A stretch of DNA of 17,916 nt from Solirubrobacteraceae bacterium (GCA_017882405.1 JADGPO010000133.1:1-17916); one strand, 5' to 3'. Counted from the first letter of the stretch, positions 7,620-16,518 are shown. Program-made: numbers and translations. Notes: generated by a model from the sequence alone, not told the origin.

Positions 7620-9632
7620 GTGAGCAGCGCCACGGGAGCGCCGCTCGACTGGTTCGCGTATCTCCAGGATCGCCTGCAGGTCGCCGTCCAGGACGCGGTG
7701 GCCGCCGGCAACGATCCCGACGACTCGCTGCGCGGCCTCTACATCTCCGACGAGCAGGCGCTGGCGTTGGCGGCCGACGGCAGCGCGCCCCCGCCCGCCA
7801 CCGCCCTGCGCCAGGCCGCCGAGCGGCTCGGCCTCGACGAGCTCGACACCTCGGTGCTGGCGCTGTGCGCCGCCCCTGAGCTGCATCCTCGCTTCGGCCG
7901 GCTGTACGCCTACCTGCAGGACGACGTGACCCGCCGGCTGGCCAGTCCCCGGCTGGCCGCCGACCTGCTCAGCGGCGAGGGGGTGGCGCCCAGCGACGTG
8001 CTGGCCTGCTTCTCCCCCGGCGCGCCCCTGCAGCGCACCGGCGCGATCCGGATGCCGGCCGCCGACGCCACCTCGACGCTCGCCGATCGCCCGGCCAAGG
8101 TCGCCGACCGGCTGGCCGCCTTCCTGCTCGGCGCGGGCGCGCTGGGCGCGATCCACGGCGGGGTGCGGCTGCGCCACCTCGAGCCTCAGCCGGCCACCGG
8201 CCGCGACGACGCGGTGCAGCGGATCGCGCTCCTGCTGGCCGCGCGCACGCGCCTGCCGCTGGTGGTGTGCGGACCCGATGCCGGCGCGATCGTGGCCGCG
8301 GCCGCCGAGGCCCCGCTGGTGCTGCTCGGCGCCCGCGAGCTGGACTCGCCCGACGCGGTCGCCGACGCGTGGCTGTCGTCGGCGCTCGCGGGCGCGCGGC
8401 TGACGATCGACGGGCTGGAGGACCTGACGCCGGCCGAGCGCGCCCAGCTGCTGGCGGTGATCGACGAGAGCCCCGAGCGGCTGGTGCTGATCGCCGGCTC
8501 GGCGCGGCACGCTACGGCGCTCGCCGACCGGGCGGCGCTGGTCGTGGAGGTCCCGTACCCGAGCTTCGCCGAGCGCCACCTGGCCTGGGGGGAGTTCAGC
8601 GGCGCCGACGACACGCACGAGGTCGCCGCCAAGTTCAGGCTCTCGGTGGAGCAGATCCGGGCGGCAGCGGAGGTGAGCCGGATCGCGGCCCGCTCGCGCG
8701 GCACCGACCGACCCGAGTCCGCCGACCTGGACCTCGGCGCACGGCAGGCCTCCTCCTCGCGCCTGGGCGACCTGGCCTCCCACCTCGGCCCCGGCTACGC
8801 CTGGGACGACCTCGTCCTGCCCGAGCGCCCGCTGGACCTGCTGCGCTCGATCTCCGCCTACCTCCGTCATCGCGACCGGGTGCTGTCGGAGTGGGGCTAT
8901 GAGGCGACGGTCTCGCGTACCCAAGGACTGAAGGTGCTGTTCGCGGGGGAGTCGGGGACCGGCAAGACGATGGCGGCGCAGGTGCTGGGCGCCCAGCTGG
9001 GCCTCGACCTGTTCCGCGTGGACCTGGCGACGATCGTCTCCAAGTACATCGGGGAGACCGAGAAGAACCTGGAGCGGATCTTCACCGCCGCGCACGGCTC
9101 CAACGCGATCCTGTTCTTCGACGAGGCCGATGCTCTGTTCGGCAAGCGCTCGGAGGTGTCTGACTCCCACGATCGCTACGCCAATATCGAGGTCGCCTAT
9201 CTGCTGCAGCGGATGGAGGGCTATCCCGGGGCGGTCATCCTGGCCACCAACTTCCGCCGCAACATCGACGACGCGTTCGTGCGGCGCCTGGACTTCGTGA
9301 TCGACTTCCCCTTCCCCGAGCCCGACGACCGCCGGCGGATCTGGCGGCTGGTCCTGCCCCGCCAGGCGCCGGTCGCCGACGACGTCGACTTCGACTTCCT
9401 CGCCACCCGCTTCAAGCTCTCCGGCGGAGCGATCCGCAACTGCTCGCTGGCGGCCGCCTTCCGAGCCGCCGACGAGGGCTCGCAGATCGAGATGCGCCAT
9501 CTGGTGGGAGCGGTCGCCCAGGAGTACGCCAAGCAGGGCCGCCTCACCCTGGAGTCGGATTTCGACCGCTTCCATGCCGGATTGCGGGGCACTGGCCCGT
9601 CACCGCAGGGAGTGGAGATCGGATCCCAGTAG
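7620..9632 (+). CDS. eCIS AAA+ ATPase (Afp15 type)
   Basis: The product is 670 residues. The C-terminal AAA+ module has Walker A GESGTGKT (443-450) and Walker B LFFDEAD with Asp501-Glu502. Downstream NFRRNIDDAFVRRLDF supplies the arginine finger region. The N-terminal half begins with the winged-helix-like region usual for CIS ATPases (LHPRFGRLYAYLQDD around residue 90). It then has a second AAA-like fold (about 200-320) without an intact P-loop, so probably inactive. The family is essential for assembly of Afp/PVC particles or cargo loading in the cytosol (established for relatives; the mechanism is not fully known). The GTG start lies 3 nt after the DUF4157 stop, with GGAG 6 nt upstream, so the pair is likely translationally coupled. 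Confidence 0.92.
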   Translation: MSSATGAPLDWFAYLQDRLQVAVQDAVAAGNDPDDSLRGLYISDEQALALAADGSAPPPATALRQAAERLGLDELDTSVLALCAAPELHPRFGRLYAYLQDDVTRRLASPRLAADLLSGEGVAPSDVLACFSPGAPLQRTGAIRMPAADATSTLADRPAKVADRLAAFLLGAGALGAIHGGVRLRHLEPQPATGRDDAVQRIALLLAARTRLPLVVCGPDAGAIVAAAAEAPLVLLGARELDSPDAVADAWLSSALAGARLTIDGLEDLTPAERAQLLAVIDESPERLVLIAGSARHATALADRAALVVEVPYPSFAERHLAWGEFSGADDTHEVAAKFRLSVEQIRAAAEVSRIAARSRGTDRPESADLDLGARQASSSRLGDLASHLGPGYAWDDLVLPERPLDLLRSISAYLRHRDRVLSEWGYEATVSRTQGLKVLFAGESGTGKTMAAQVLGAQLGLDLFRVDLATIVSKYIGETEKNLERIFTAAHGSNAILFFDEADALFGKRSEVSDSHDRYANIEVAYLLQRMEGYPGAVILATNFRRNIDDAFVRRLDFVIDFPFPEPDDRRRIWRLVLPRQAPVADDVDFDFLATRFKLSGGAIRNCSLAAAFRAADEGSQIEMRHLVGAVAQEYAKQGRLTLESDFDRFHAGLRGTGPSPQGVEIGSQ

Positions 9633-9641
9633 GGGTAGGAT
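9613..9641 (+). promoter_or_regulatory. Possible promoter of the beta-helix gene
   Basis: TGGAGA (9613-9618) and TAGGAT (9636-9641), 17 nt apart, each match the sigma-70 consensus at 4/6. They overlap the end of the ATPase gene. The ATG at 9655 would lie ~7 nt from the predicted transcription start. The surface-protein gene may therefore be transcribed independently of the ATPase. Confidence 0.4.
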
Positions 9642-9654
9642 CACCTGCGGGGTT

Positions 9655-12321
9655 ATGGGAACTGGGACGATCAAGAGCTGGGCGAGCGCTCTCGCATTGC
9701 TGGCGGCGCTACTCGCGTTCGCCGCGACGCTGGGCACGACGTCGGCGCGCGCCGACGTAACGATCAACGTCAACACGACCACCGACGACACGACCGCCGG
9801 CAATGGCACGTGCTCCTTACGCGAGGCGATCACCTACGCAGACGGCACCGCCGAGGCCGATTGCGCCGCCGGCACGGCCACGGGAACGACCACGATCAAC
9901 CTGCCCGCCGGACACTATGTGATCGCCAACGGCACGCTGTCGATCACCGGGGCCACCGTGATCAAGGGCTCAGGTGCGTCGAACACGACCATCGACGCCA
10001 ACGGGACCACGCAGGTGCTCAACGTCGGGGCGGCCGCGAACCTCATGCTCCGTGGAGTGACGGTGACCGGCGGGGCCAGCGGCCTGGTGCCGTGCACGGG
10101 GATGTTCTGCTTCCAGATGGCTCGTGCCGGGGCGCCCGGCGGCGGGATCAGCAACGCCGGCTCGCTGACCCTTTCAGGCTCCACGGTGAGCAACAACTTG
10201 GCGTCGGCGGGCTCATCCGGGGTGTTGCTCTGCTTCATCGGCAGCGCGTGCCCGGGTCGCAGTCCGGCCGCCGGAGGCAACGGCGGCGGGATCTACAACA
10301 ACGGCGGCCGGCTCACGATCTCGAGCTCCACGATCAGCGGGAACAAGACCGCCGGTGCCGCCGGCGGTGACGCGTCATCCGCAACCAACACCAGCAACGG
10401 CGGCCCGGGCGGCACCGGCGGCGCCAGTGGCTCCGGGGGCGGGATCTACAACGTCAACGGGATCGTCACGATCACCAACTCCACGATCAGGAACAACTCC
10501 ACCGGACCCGGGGGCGCAGGCGGCAACGGCAGTGGCGCCACCACGACGGGCACGGGCGGCACCGGCGGCACCGGCGGCGCCGCGGGCTCGGGCGGCGGCA
10601 TCGAGAGCACGGGGACCGGCAGCCTGACGATCTCGGGGTCGGCGGTCAACGCCAACACGACCGGAGCCGGCGGCGACGGCGGCAACGGCGGGGCGGGCGC
10701 CGGCGGCAGCAACGGCGGCCCAGCGGGTGCAGGCGGCAACGGTGGCTCGGGAGGCGGGATCGACAGCGCTCCCCAGGTGGCGATACAGGACTCGACCCTT
10801 ACGGGCAACGCGACCGGCCGCGGCGGGAACCCGGGAACGGCCGGAGCCCCCGCCGGCGCTCCCGCTCTCGGCGGGACGAGCGGCACCGGCGGAGCGCTCA
10901 ACCAATCCTCGACCGGCGCCACGATCACGCAGAGCACGGTGTCCGGCAACACTGCCGCGGGCGCCGCGGGCGGGCTGAACGCGGGCGGCTCGATCGACAT
11001 CGAGAATTCCATCATCGCCTCGAATCACAGCGGCTCGGCGAACTCCAACTGCGGCGGAACGATGTACACCAAGCGAGGAACCAACATCTTCTTCGGCGAT
11101 AACACGTGCGGTACGCAGGGCGGCGATCCCAAGCTCCAGCCGCTGGCCGACAACGGCGGACCAACGCAGACGCTGGCGCTGGCTCCGGGCAGCTCGGCCG
11201 TCGACGTGGTGGCCACCAACGATTGCCTTTCCACCGACCAGCGCGGGGTGGCCAGGCCGCGCGGCGTGGCCTGTGACGCGGGCGCCTACGAGCTGGCAAG
11301 CCCCGCCGTGAGCGCCGTGAGCGCAGGCGCGACCTCCACCACCACAGCCTCCGTGACCGCCACCATCAATCCCAACTTCAAGGACACCAAGGTCCTCGTC
11401 CGCTACGGGCCGACGGCCGCCGGTGGCACGACGACGGCCGCACAGGACATCGGCTCCGCCAACTCGCCAACGAGCTTCAGCGCGCGGCTCGTCAACCTGA
11501 AGCCGCAGACGACCTACCACGCTCAGGTGGTGGCCGCCAACGACGACGGCACCACCACCAGCGGCGACCTGCGCTTCACCACCACGAACACCGCCTCGGC
11601 CACGCTGGCCTCGGCCACCACTCGCGCCCGCCGGCTCTCGGTGACCATCGTGTGCGATCACGGCAATCGCGGCGACCGATGCGCCGGCCGGATCACGGTA
11701 TCGGCGCACGTGACCTCTTCGAAGGGCAAGCCGGTGGCGATCACGAGCGCCAAGCAGCCGAGCAAGAAGCAGCGTGCCAAGCTCGTGCAACTGGGCAGCG
11801 CGACCTATTCGATCGTCACCGGAAATCGCAAGACGATCACGCTGACACTCGACAAGCGTGGGCGGAGCCTGCTCAACGCGCGCTACAAGGTCCCCGCCAC
11901 ACTGAAGTTGAGCGGCAACAACACGATCAGCCGTCAGATCACCTTCAGCTACGGCCGGGTGCGCTCGCCGGTCAGCTTCACCTGGAAGTTCAACAACCGC
12001 TACACCGTGGCCGAGCAGCTCACGATCAGCTCGCTGCCCGCCAAGCCCAAGGTGCTGGTCAGCTGTCGCGGCGGGGGCTGCCCGTTCGCCAAGAAGACGT
12101 TCTCGCTCAAGGCGAAATCGAAGACCAGGAAGCTGCAGCTCGCTCCCAAGCTCAAACAGGCTCACCTGAGGCCCAAGGCGAGGCTGCAGATCGAGATCAC
12201 CGCGGCCAACGCGGTCGGCAAGGTGCTGACCTTCACGATCGTCTCCAACGACGTGCCGAAGCTGGCCGTGAGCTGCCTGGTCCCCGGGGCGCGCAAGCCG
12301 ACCGCCTGCGCGTCTCCCTAG
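9655..12321 (+). CDS. Sec-exported CSLREAI / parallel beta-helix / choice-of-anchor Q surface protein
   Basis: The product is 888 residues. A signal peptide (Lys7, hydrophobic core ~9-27, ARA|D cleavage near 33) supports the ATG at 9655 over an in-frame upstream start inside the ATPase gene. CSLREAI at 53-59 marks the CSLREA domain. Residues ~160-457 form about seven beta-helix rungs of the pattern GGGI.N....LTIS.STI..N, separated by very glycine-rich loops. A choice-of-anchor-Q region (491-547) ends in CDAGAYEL. An FN3-like module (~550-645) and a Lys-rich C-terminal region with VSCRGGGCPF (~801) and CLVPGARKPTAC follow. The C-terminal style is common in exported proteins of Solirubrobacterales. 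No enzyme residues are recognised. It sits between ATPase and Afp16-like genes, yet being Sec-exported it is unlikely to be a particle subunit. Confidence 0.85.
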   Translation: MGTGTIKSWASALALLAALLAFAATLGTTSARADVTINVNTTTDDTTAGNGTCSLREAITYADGTAEADCAAGTATGTTTINLPAGHYVIANGTLSITGATVIKGSGASNTTIDANGTTQVLNVGAAANLMLRGVTVTGGASGLVPCTGMFCFQMARAGAPGGGISNAGSLTLSGSTVSNNLASAGSSGVLLCFIGSACPGRSPAAGGNGGGIYNNGGRLTISSSTISGNKTAGAAGGDASSATNTSNGGPGGTGGASGSGGGIYNVNGIVTITNSTIRNNSTGPGGAGGNGSGATTTGTGGTGGTGGAAGSGGGIESTGTGSLTISGSAVNANTTGAGGDGGNGGAGAGGSNGGPAGAGGNGGSGGGIDSAPQVAIQDSTLTGNATGRGGNPGTAGAPAGAPALGGTSGTGGALNQSSTGATITQSTVSGNTAAGAAGGLNAGGSIDIENSIIASNHSGSANSNCGGTMYTKRGTNIFFGDNTCGTQGGDPKLQPLADNGGPTQTLALAPGSSAVDVVATNDCLSTDQRGVARPRGVACDAGAYELASPAVSAVSAGATSTTTASVTATINPNFKDTKVLVRYGPTAAGGTTTAAQDIGSANSPTSFSARLVNLKPQTTYHAQVVAANDDGTTTSGDLRFTTTNTASATLASATTRARRLSVTIVCDHGNRGDRCAGRITVSAHVTSSKGKPVAITSAKQPSKKQRAKLVQLGSATYSIVTGNRKTITLTLDKRGRSLLNARYKVPATLKLSGNNTISRQITFSYGRVRSPVSFTWKFNNRYTVAEQLTISSLPAKPKVLVSCRGGGCPFAKKTFSLKAKSKTRKLQLAPKLKQAHLRPKARLQIEITAANAVGKVLTFTIVSNDVPKLAVSCLVPGARKPTACASP
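10138..11040 (+). repeat. Degenerate Gly-rich beta-helix repeat region within the gene
   Basis: About seven imperfect units encode GGGI-x-N followed by a beta strand and N(N/S)-type turn, e.g. GGGIYNNGGRLTISSSTIS and GGGIYNVNGIVTITNSTIR. They are separated by loops built from GG(A/T/N) triplets such as TGGTGGTGGAAGSGGG. The DNA is GGC/GGN-rich, and its low complexity could favour slippage or recombination. Confidence 0.75.
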
Positions 12322-12342
12322 ACGACGGGGCGGGCGGGCTCG

Positions 12343-12615
12343 TTACTTGCTGAGCGGCGGGTTGAAGCGCTGGTAGTCGCCGGCGGCGGCGTCGGTCATC
12401 AGCACGCCCTTCTTGTCCTTATCGGGATGGGCGGCCCAGCGAGACAGTGTCCGGGTCGCGGCCCGGTTGCCGGCCATGCGTTGCAGCGCGATCGCCTGAG
12501 CCGGCGTGGGACCGGCCGAGCGCATCGGGGCGACGGGCAAGCGGGCCGGCGCCGGTCGCGCGGCGCGAGCGTCGGGCGCGGGCTTTGCGGACGTTGGCCG
12601 GAGACGCTGCTCCAT
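12343..12615 (-). CDS. Small 'LQRMAGNRA' eCIS-associated protein, unknown function
   Basis: From ATG 12615 the product is 90 residues; an in-frame ATG at 12624 would add three. It is Pro/Ala/Arg-rich up to residue ~40, then has AIALQRMAGNRAATRTLSRW (41-60), then a Lys/Asp-rich tail ending in YQRFNPPLSK. The 'LQR.AGN.A' motif is seen at the N-termini of proteins encoded near DUF4157 genes. A related form appears in this window's DUF4157 protein (36-55). The preferred start follows TAGGAT by 7 nt, the same geometry as other starts here. The gene is convergent with the beta-helix gene (21 nt between stops) and divergent from the Afp16-like gene. It may be a mini-cargo, a loading adaptor or the leftover N-terminus of a toxin; no catalytic domain is visible. 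Confidence 0.6.
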   Translation of the reverse strand: MEQRLRPTSAKPAPDARAARPAPARLPVAPMRSAGPTPAQAIALQRMAGNRAATRTLSRWAAHPDKDKKGVLMTDAAAGDYQRFNPPLSK

Positions 12616-12622
12616 CGCGGCC

Positions 12623-12650
12623 ATCCTACTCGCCGATGGGCGGAAAACAA
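12623..12650 (-). promoter_or_regulatory. Possible promoter of the small minus-strand gene
   Basis: On the minus strand, TTGTTT (12650-12645), a 16-nt spacer and TAGGAT (12628-12623) are followed by GGCCGCG and ATG at 12615. The -35 match is weak (3/6) and the -10 match 4/6. The spacing to the start again implies a leaderless message. Confidence 0.4.
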
Positions 12651-12657
12651 TTCGAAT
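12650..12657. promoter_or_regulatory. ATTCGAAT palindrome between divergent promoters
   Basis: A perfect 8-bp palindrome lies in a locally AT-rich patch, midway between the putative -35 of the small minus-strand gene and that of the Afp16-like gene. It could be a shared operator. It is short enough to be chance. Confidence 0.25.
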
Positions 12658-12675
12658 CGGCTGCCCGGCAGGCGG

Positions 12676-12681
12676 TACAGT
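12676..12681 (+). promoter_or_regulatory. -10-like element of the Afp16-like gene, leaderless
   Basis: TACAGT is followed by exactly 8 nt (GCCCCGCG) and ATG at 12690. The PAAR gene has TAGAGT, 8 nt (CGCCCGCG) and ATG. The -35 is poor (TTCGAA at 12651-12656 with a 19-nt spacer). An imperfect hairpin CTGCC-c-GGCAG (12661-12671) lies in the spacer. The similarity to the PAAR element is the main support. Confidence 0.45.
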
Positions 12682-12689
12682 GCCCCGCG

Positions 12690-13568
12690 ATGGCGCAGGT
12701 CGTAGATGTCGCTCTGAACACGGCGATCGCCGATCTCGACGAGGCGCTGCGGATCCTGCTGCGACGTGAGCTGACCCGTCACGGCTTCGAGGGAGTCGAG
12801 GTCGCGTTCGACGCCCCCTCCAAGGAGTGGTCGGGAAAGCTGACCGGCCCGACGGTCGACCTGTTCCTGTACGACCTGCGCGAGGCCCTCGACCGCGCGA
12901 CGGGCACGTCGACGGAGACCCGTACCAACGGCCACACGGTCGTCACCAAGCCGCCGCTGCATCTGGAGCTGACCTATGCGGTGACCGCCTGGACCCAGAC
13001 GGTCGAGGACGAGCACCGGCTGCTCTCCCAGGTGCTGGCGGTGCTGTTCTCCTACGGCGAGGTTCCGGCGGATGTGCTCGCCGAGGCTGCGGGCTCAACC
13101 CTCACCCGTGCCGAGGCCTCGGTTGGGCGCCCGCGCGAGGAGAAAGCCGACTTCTGGACCTCGGTGGGTGGCCAGTACAAGACCTCGATCGACTACGTGG
13201 TCCACGTCGTGATCGAGTCCGGGGCCAGTTTCGAGCGGGGCCCGGAGGTCCGCACACAGTCGGTGCGCGTGCGTCAGGCCGACGGCCCGGCCTCGACGCT
13301 CGAGGAGCTCCACCGGCTCGGTGGGACCGTCTGCGATCCCGACGGCTCGCCGGTCGGCGACGCCTGGGTGGCACTGCCCGACCTGGGCCTGTGGACCGTG
13401 TCCGACGCGCGCGGCCGTTTCTACTTCGCGCGCCTGCGCTCCGGCGATCACCGCGTGGTGGCACGCTCGGGCGACGGCACCGAGGCGGAGACCACCGTCA
13501 CGCTTCCCGGCACGGCGGCCGACCTCGTGCTGGGCAGCAGCACCCCGCGCCGTCGCTCGCGACGCTGA
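12690..13568 (+). CDS. DUF4255 (Pvc16-type) tube terminator/cap protein with C-terminal CarboxypepD_reg-like domain
   Basis: The product is 292 residues. Residues ~8-195 match the DUF4255/Pvc16 N-terminal family: an opening IADLDEALRILLRREL, then VDLFLYDLREALDR, PPLHLELTYAVTAWT and EDEHRLLSQVLAVLFSY. In Afp/PVC this protein caps or terminates the inner tube and sheath. A second domain at ~207-280 (GGTVCDPDGSPVGDAWVALP, then TVSDARGRFYFARL) looks like a carboxypeptidase-regulatory-like beta sandwich, as in related actinobacterial proteins. The start at ATG 12690 fits the conserved N-terminus and a -10-like hexamer 8 nt upstream; the longer upstream frame has no conserved sequence. A short Arg-rich tail ends the protein. 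Sheath and tube genes follow after a ~300-nt gap. Confidence 0.88.
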   Translation: MAQVVDVALNTAIADLDEALRILLRRELTRHGFEGVEVAFDAPSKEWSGKLTGPTVDLFLYDLREALDRATGTSTETRTNGHTVVTKPPLHLELTYAVTAWTQTVEDEHRLLSQVLAVLFSYGEVPADVLAEAAGSTLTRAEASVGRPREEKADFWTSVGGQYKTSIDYVVHVVIESGASFERGPEVRTQSVRVRQADGPASTLEELHRLGGTVCDPDGSPVGDAWVALPDLGLWTVSDARGRFYFARLRSGDHRVVARSGDGTEAETTVTLPGTAADLVLGSSTPRRRSRR

Positions 13569-13866
13569 CCCGTGAACGGCCGCGCCCCACCGAACCGCTG
13601 CGCTGGAACCGGCGCGACGACCTCCTGACCTGCTGTTGCCCTTTCGGGCGGTCCAAACGGGCAGCCAGAAGGCCATCGCTGCCCCTATTGCTGCCCCAGG
13701 ACAGGTGCCCTGCGGGATTACGATTTCCCTGGCTTGGCGTTTAGGGCAAAACGGGCTAACACCGTCGCACCGGGGAAACAGCGCCTCCGTGTCATACGTG
13801 GGCGCATGCCGGGCGGTTGCCATCGGGCCAGACCTGCTGATGCATCCAACTGCCTGAAGGAGTGAT
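13569..13866 (+). promoter_or_regulatory. 298-nt leader/intergenic region before the sheath gene
   Basis: I see no convincing gene here. The region contains a small GCCC-tttc-GGGC hairpin near 13640 (no U-tract), a direct repeat GCTGCCCCTATTGCTGCCCC (two 8-bp copies, ~13678-13697), and a candidate promoter: TTGGCG (13734-13739), 17-nt spacer, TAACAC (13757-13762). That would give a ~100-nt 5' leader ending in AAGGAG (13857-13862), 4 nt before the sheath ATG. This is the strongest ribosome site in the window, consistent with high sheath output. It is the longest non-coding gap in the window. Confidence 0.45.
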
Positions 13867-15411
<1,545 letters not shown>

Positions 15412-15452
15412 CAGGCATCCCTCCCCCCTACGAACGAAGAAACGGTTAGAAA

Positions 15453-15953
15453 ATGGCAGATACACCGCCCGTCTATACGGTCACCAACGTCGCCGTCAAG
15501 ATCACCGGCATCACCGACGCCGCCGGCGGAATGGGAGCGCTGCTGTTCAGCTCCTGCAAGGCGCCCGAGTGGTCGATCGATGCCCCCAAGCACCTGTTCC
15601 ACGGCGACACGGGGCCCGAGTCGATCATCTCCACGATCCAGAAGCCGACCTACGGGACGATGACGCTCAGCCAGGGGTGGGACAAGGACTTCTGCCTGGC
15701 CAAGTGGAAGGCCACCATCGAGGATCCCAAGAAGACGATCGACGATAAGAAGAAGGAAGTCAAAGTGGACTTCCTCGAATCCGACGGCACGACGATCCTG
15801 TTCTCCTGGCACGCCGAGAAGGCCCTGCTGACCAGCTATTCGCACGCCGCCTCGGACGCCAGCTCCAATGCGGTGCTCACCGTCTCGGCAACGATCGACG
15901 CCGACACGTGGGAGCAGCTGGACAGCAGCGGCAGCCCGATCACAGGCGCCTGA
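15453..15953 (+). CDS. Inner tube protein (TIGR02241/gp19-like, Afp1/5 type)
   Basis: The product is 166 residues. It has the Hcp/gp19-like tube pattern: an early TNVAVKITGITD, then SCKAPEWSID, STIQKPTYGTMTLSQGW, and a late HAASDASSNAVLTVSATID. Six copies per ring form the rigid tube that carries cargo inside the sheath (family knowledge). Its place 41 nt after the sheath gene is the usual order. The ATG has no clear Shine-Dalgarno site, only A-rich sequence (TTAGAAA), which is odd for an expected high-copy subunit. Translational coupling or a processed message may help. Only one tube gene is seen; Afp has two. Confidence 0.93.
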   Translation: MADTPPVYTVTNVAVKITGITDAAGGMGALLFSSCKAPEWSIDAPKHLFHGDTGPESIISTIQKPTYGTMTLSQGWDKDFCLAKWKATIEDPKKTIDDKKKEVKVDFLESDGTTILFSWHAEKALLTSYSHAASDASSNAVLTVSATIDADTWEQLDSSGSPITGA

Positions 15954-15982
15954 CGCGGCCTACCTAGCCCGCTTGGGGTTCG

Positions 15983-16357
15983 ATGCAGACCGAGATCGAG
16001 TTCACGCTGCCCCGTGGCTACATGGACACCAGTGGCGGGGTGCACCGCACCGGGACGATGCGCCTGGCGACCGCTCGCGACGAGATCGAGCCGCTGCGCG
16101 AAGTCGCCGTGCGCCAGAACACCGCCTATCTGACGGTGCTGCTGCTGGCGCGCACGGTGACCCGCCTGGGGACGATCCCGGAGGTCACTCCCGGCGTGGT
16201 GGAGAGCCTCTACGCGGCCGACTTCGATCATCTGCAGCGCCTCTACGAGCGGATCAACAGCGATGCGGAGTCGGTCGGAGTCGTGACCTGTCCCGAGTGC
16301 TCGAACCGCTTCGAGGTCGACCTGACCGATGTAGAGGACGGTCGATTGGGGGAATGA
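15983..16357 (+). CDS. T4 baseplate-like / tail-assembly protein of eCIS with CPxC motif
   Basis: The product is 124 residues. It has the pattern common just after the tube gene in actinobacterial eCIS loci: TLPRGYMDTSGGVHRTGTMR, LATARDEIEPLRE, LTVLLLARTVTRLG, then TPGVVESLYAADFDHLQRLY. These proteins are usually labelled T4 baseplate-like or tail-assembly chaperones. The C-terminus has CPEC in VVTCPECSNRFEVDL. That is half of a zinc-ribbon, and no second Cys pair follows, so any zinc site would need a dimer or partner. The likely role is tube/tape-measure assembly (inference). It starts 29 nt after the tube gene, and its stop overlaps the next ATG (ATGA). Confidence 0.78.
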   Translation: MQTEIEFTLPRGYMDTSGGVHRTGTMRLATARDEIEPLREVAVRQNTAYLTVLLLARTVTRLGTIPEVTPGVVESLYAADFDHLQRLYERINSDAESVGVVTCPECSNRFEVDLTDVEDGRLGE

Positions 16358-16515
16358 CGAGGCCGTCTTCCGAGCAGCTGCTCGCGGAGACGGCCCGCCT
16401 CGCCCATCACTTCCACTGGCAGCTGGACACGATCCTGGACCTGGAGCACGGCGACCGCAGGCGCTTTCTGGCCGCCGCCGATGCTCTGACCCAAGGGCGC
16501 GAGCACGGAGATTGA
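16354..16515 (+). CDS. DUF6760-like eCIS mini-protein
   Basis: The product is 53 residues. The core SSEQLLAETARLAHHFHWQL, then ILDLEHGDRRRFL, matches the short DUF6760-type proteins of eCIS loci, which share a 'HFHW ... ILxLEHxxRRR' signature. This parallels phage tail-assembly chaperone pairs, where a second small product follows the first. The ATG overlaps the preceding stop in ATGA, so translation is coupled. No cysteines or membrane segment are present; it is probably an all-helical cytosolic assembly factor. The name is confident from the signature, the function is not known. Confidence 0.8.
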   Translation: MTRPSSEQLLAETARLAHHFHWQLDTILDLEHGDRRRFLAAADALTQGREHGD

Positions 16516-16518
16516 GCG

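Noticed and set aside
6975..9575. Very long open frame on the minus strand opposite the DUF4157 and ATPase genes
   Set aside because: It has no recognisable domain, is rich in Arg/Gly/Gln/His, and mirrors the G/C third-position bias of the real plus-strand genes.
10500..10780. GGC-rich repeats as a possible CRISPR or satellite array
   Set aside because: The repeats are irregular, in frame, and explained by glycine-rich beta-helix loops.
10375..12165. Long minus-strand frame opposite the beta-helix gene
   Set aside because: The plus strand has a signal peptide, CSLREAI and repeat structure; the minus frame is low-complexity Arg/Gly/Ala shadow.
12322..12342. Terminator between the convergent beta-helix and small minus-strand genes
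   Set aside because: The 21-nt gap is G-rich but has no stem-loop with a T-run on either strand.
13636..13660. Rho-independent terminator after the Afp16-like gene
   Set aside because: The GCCC-tttc-GGGC stem is only 4 bp and has no T-tract.
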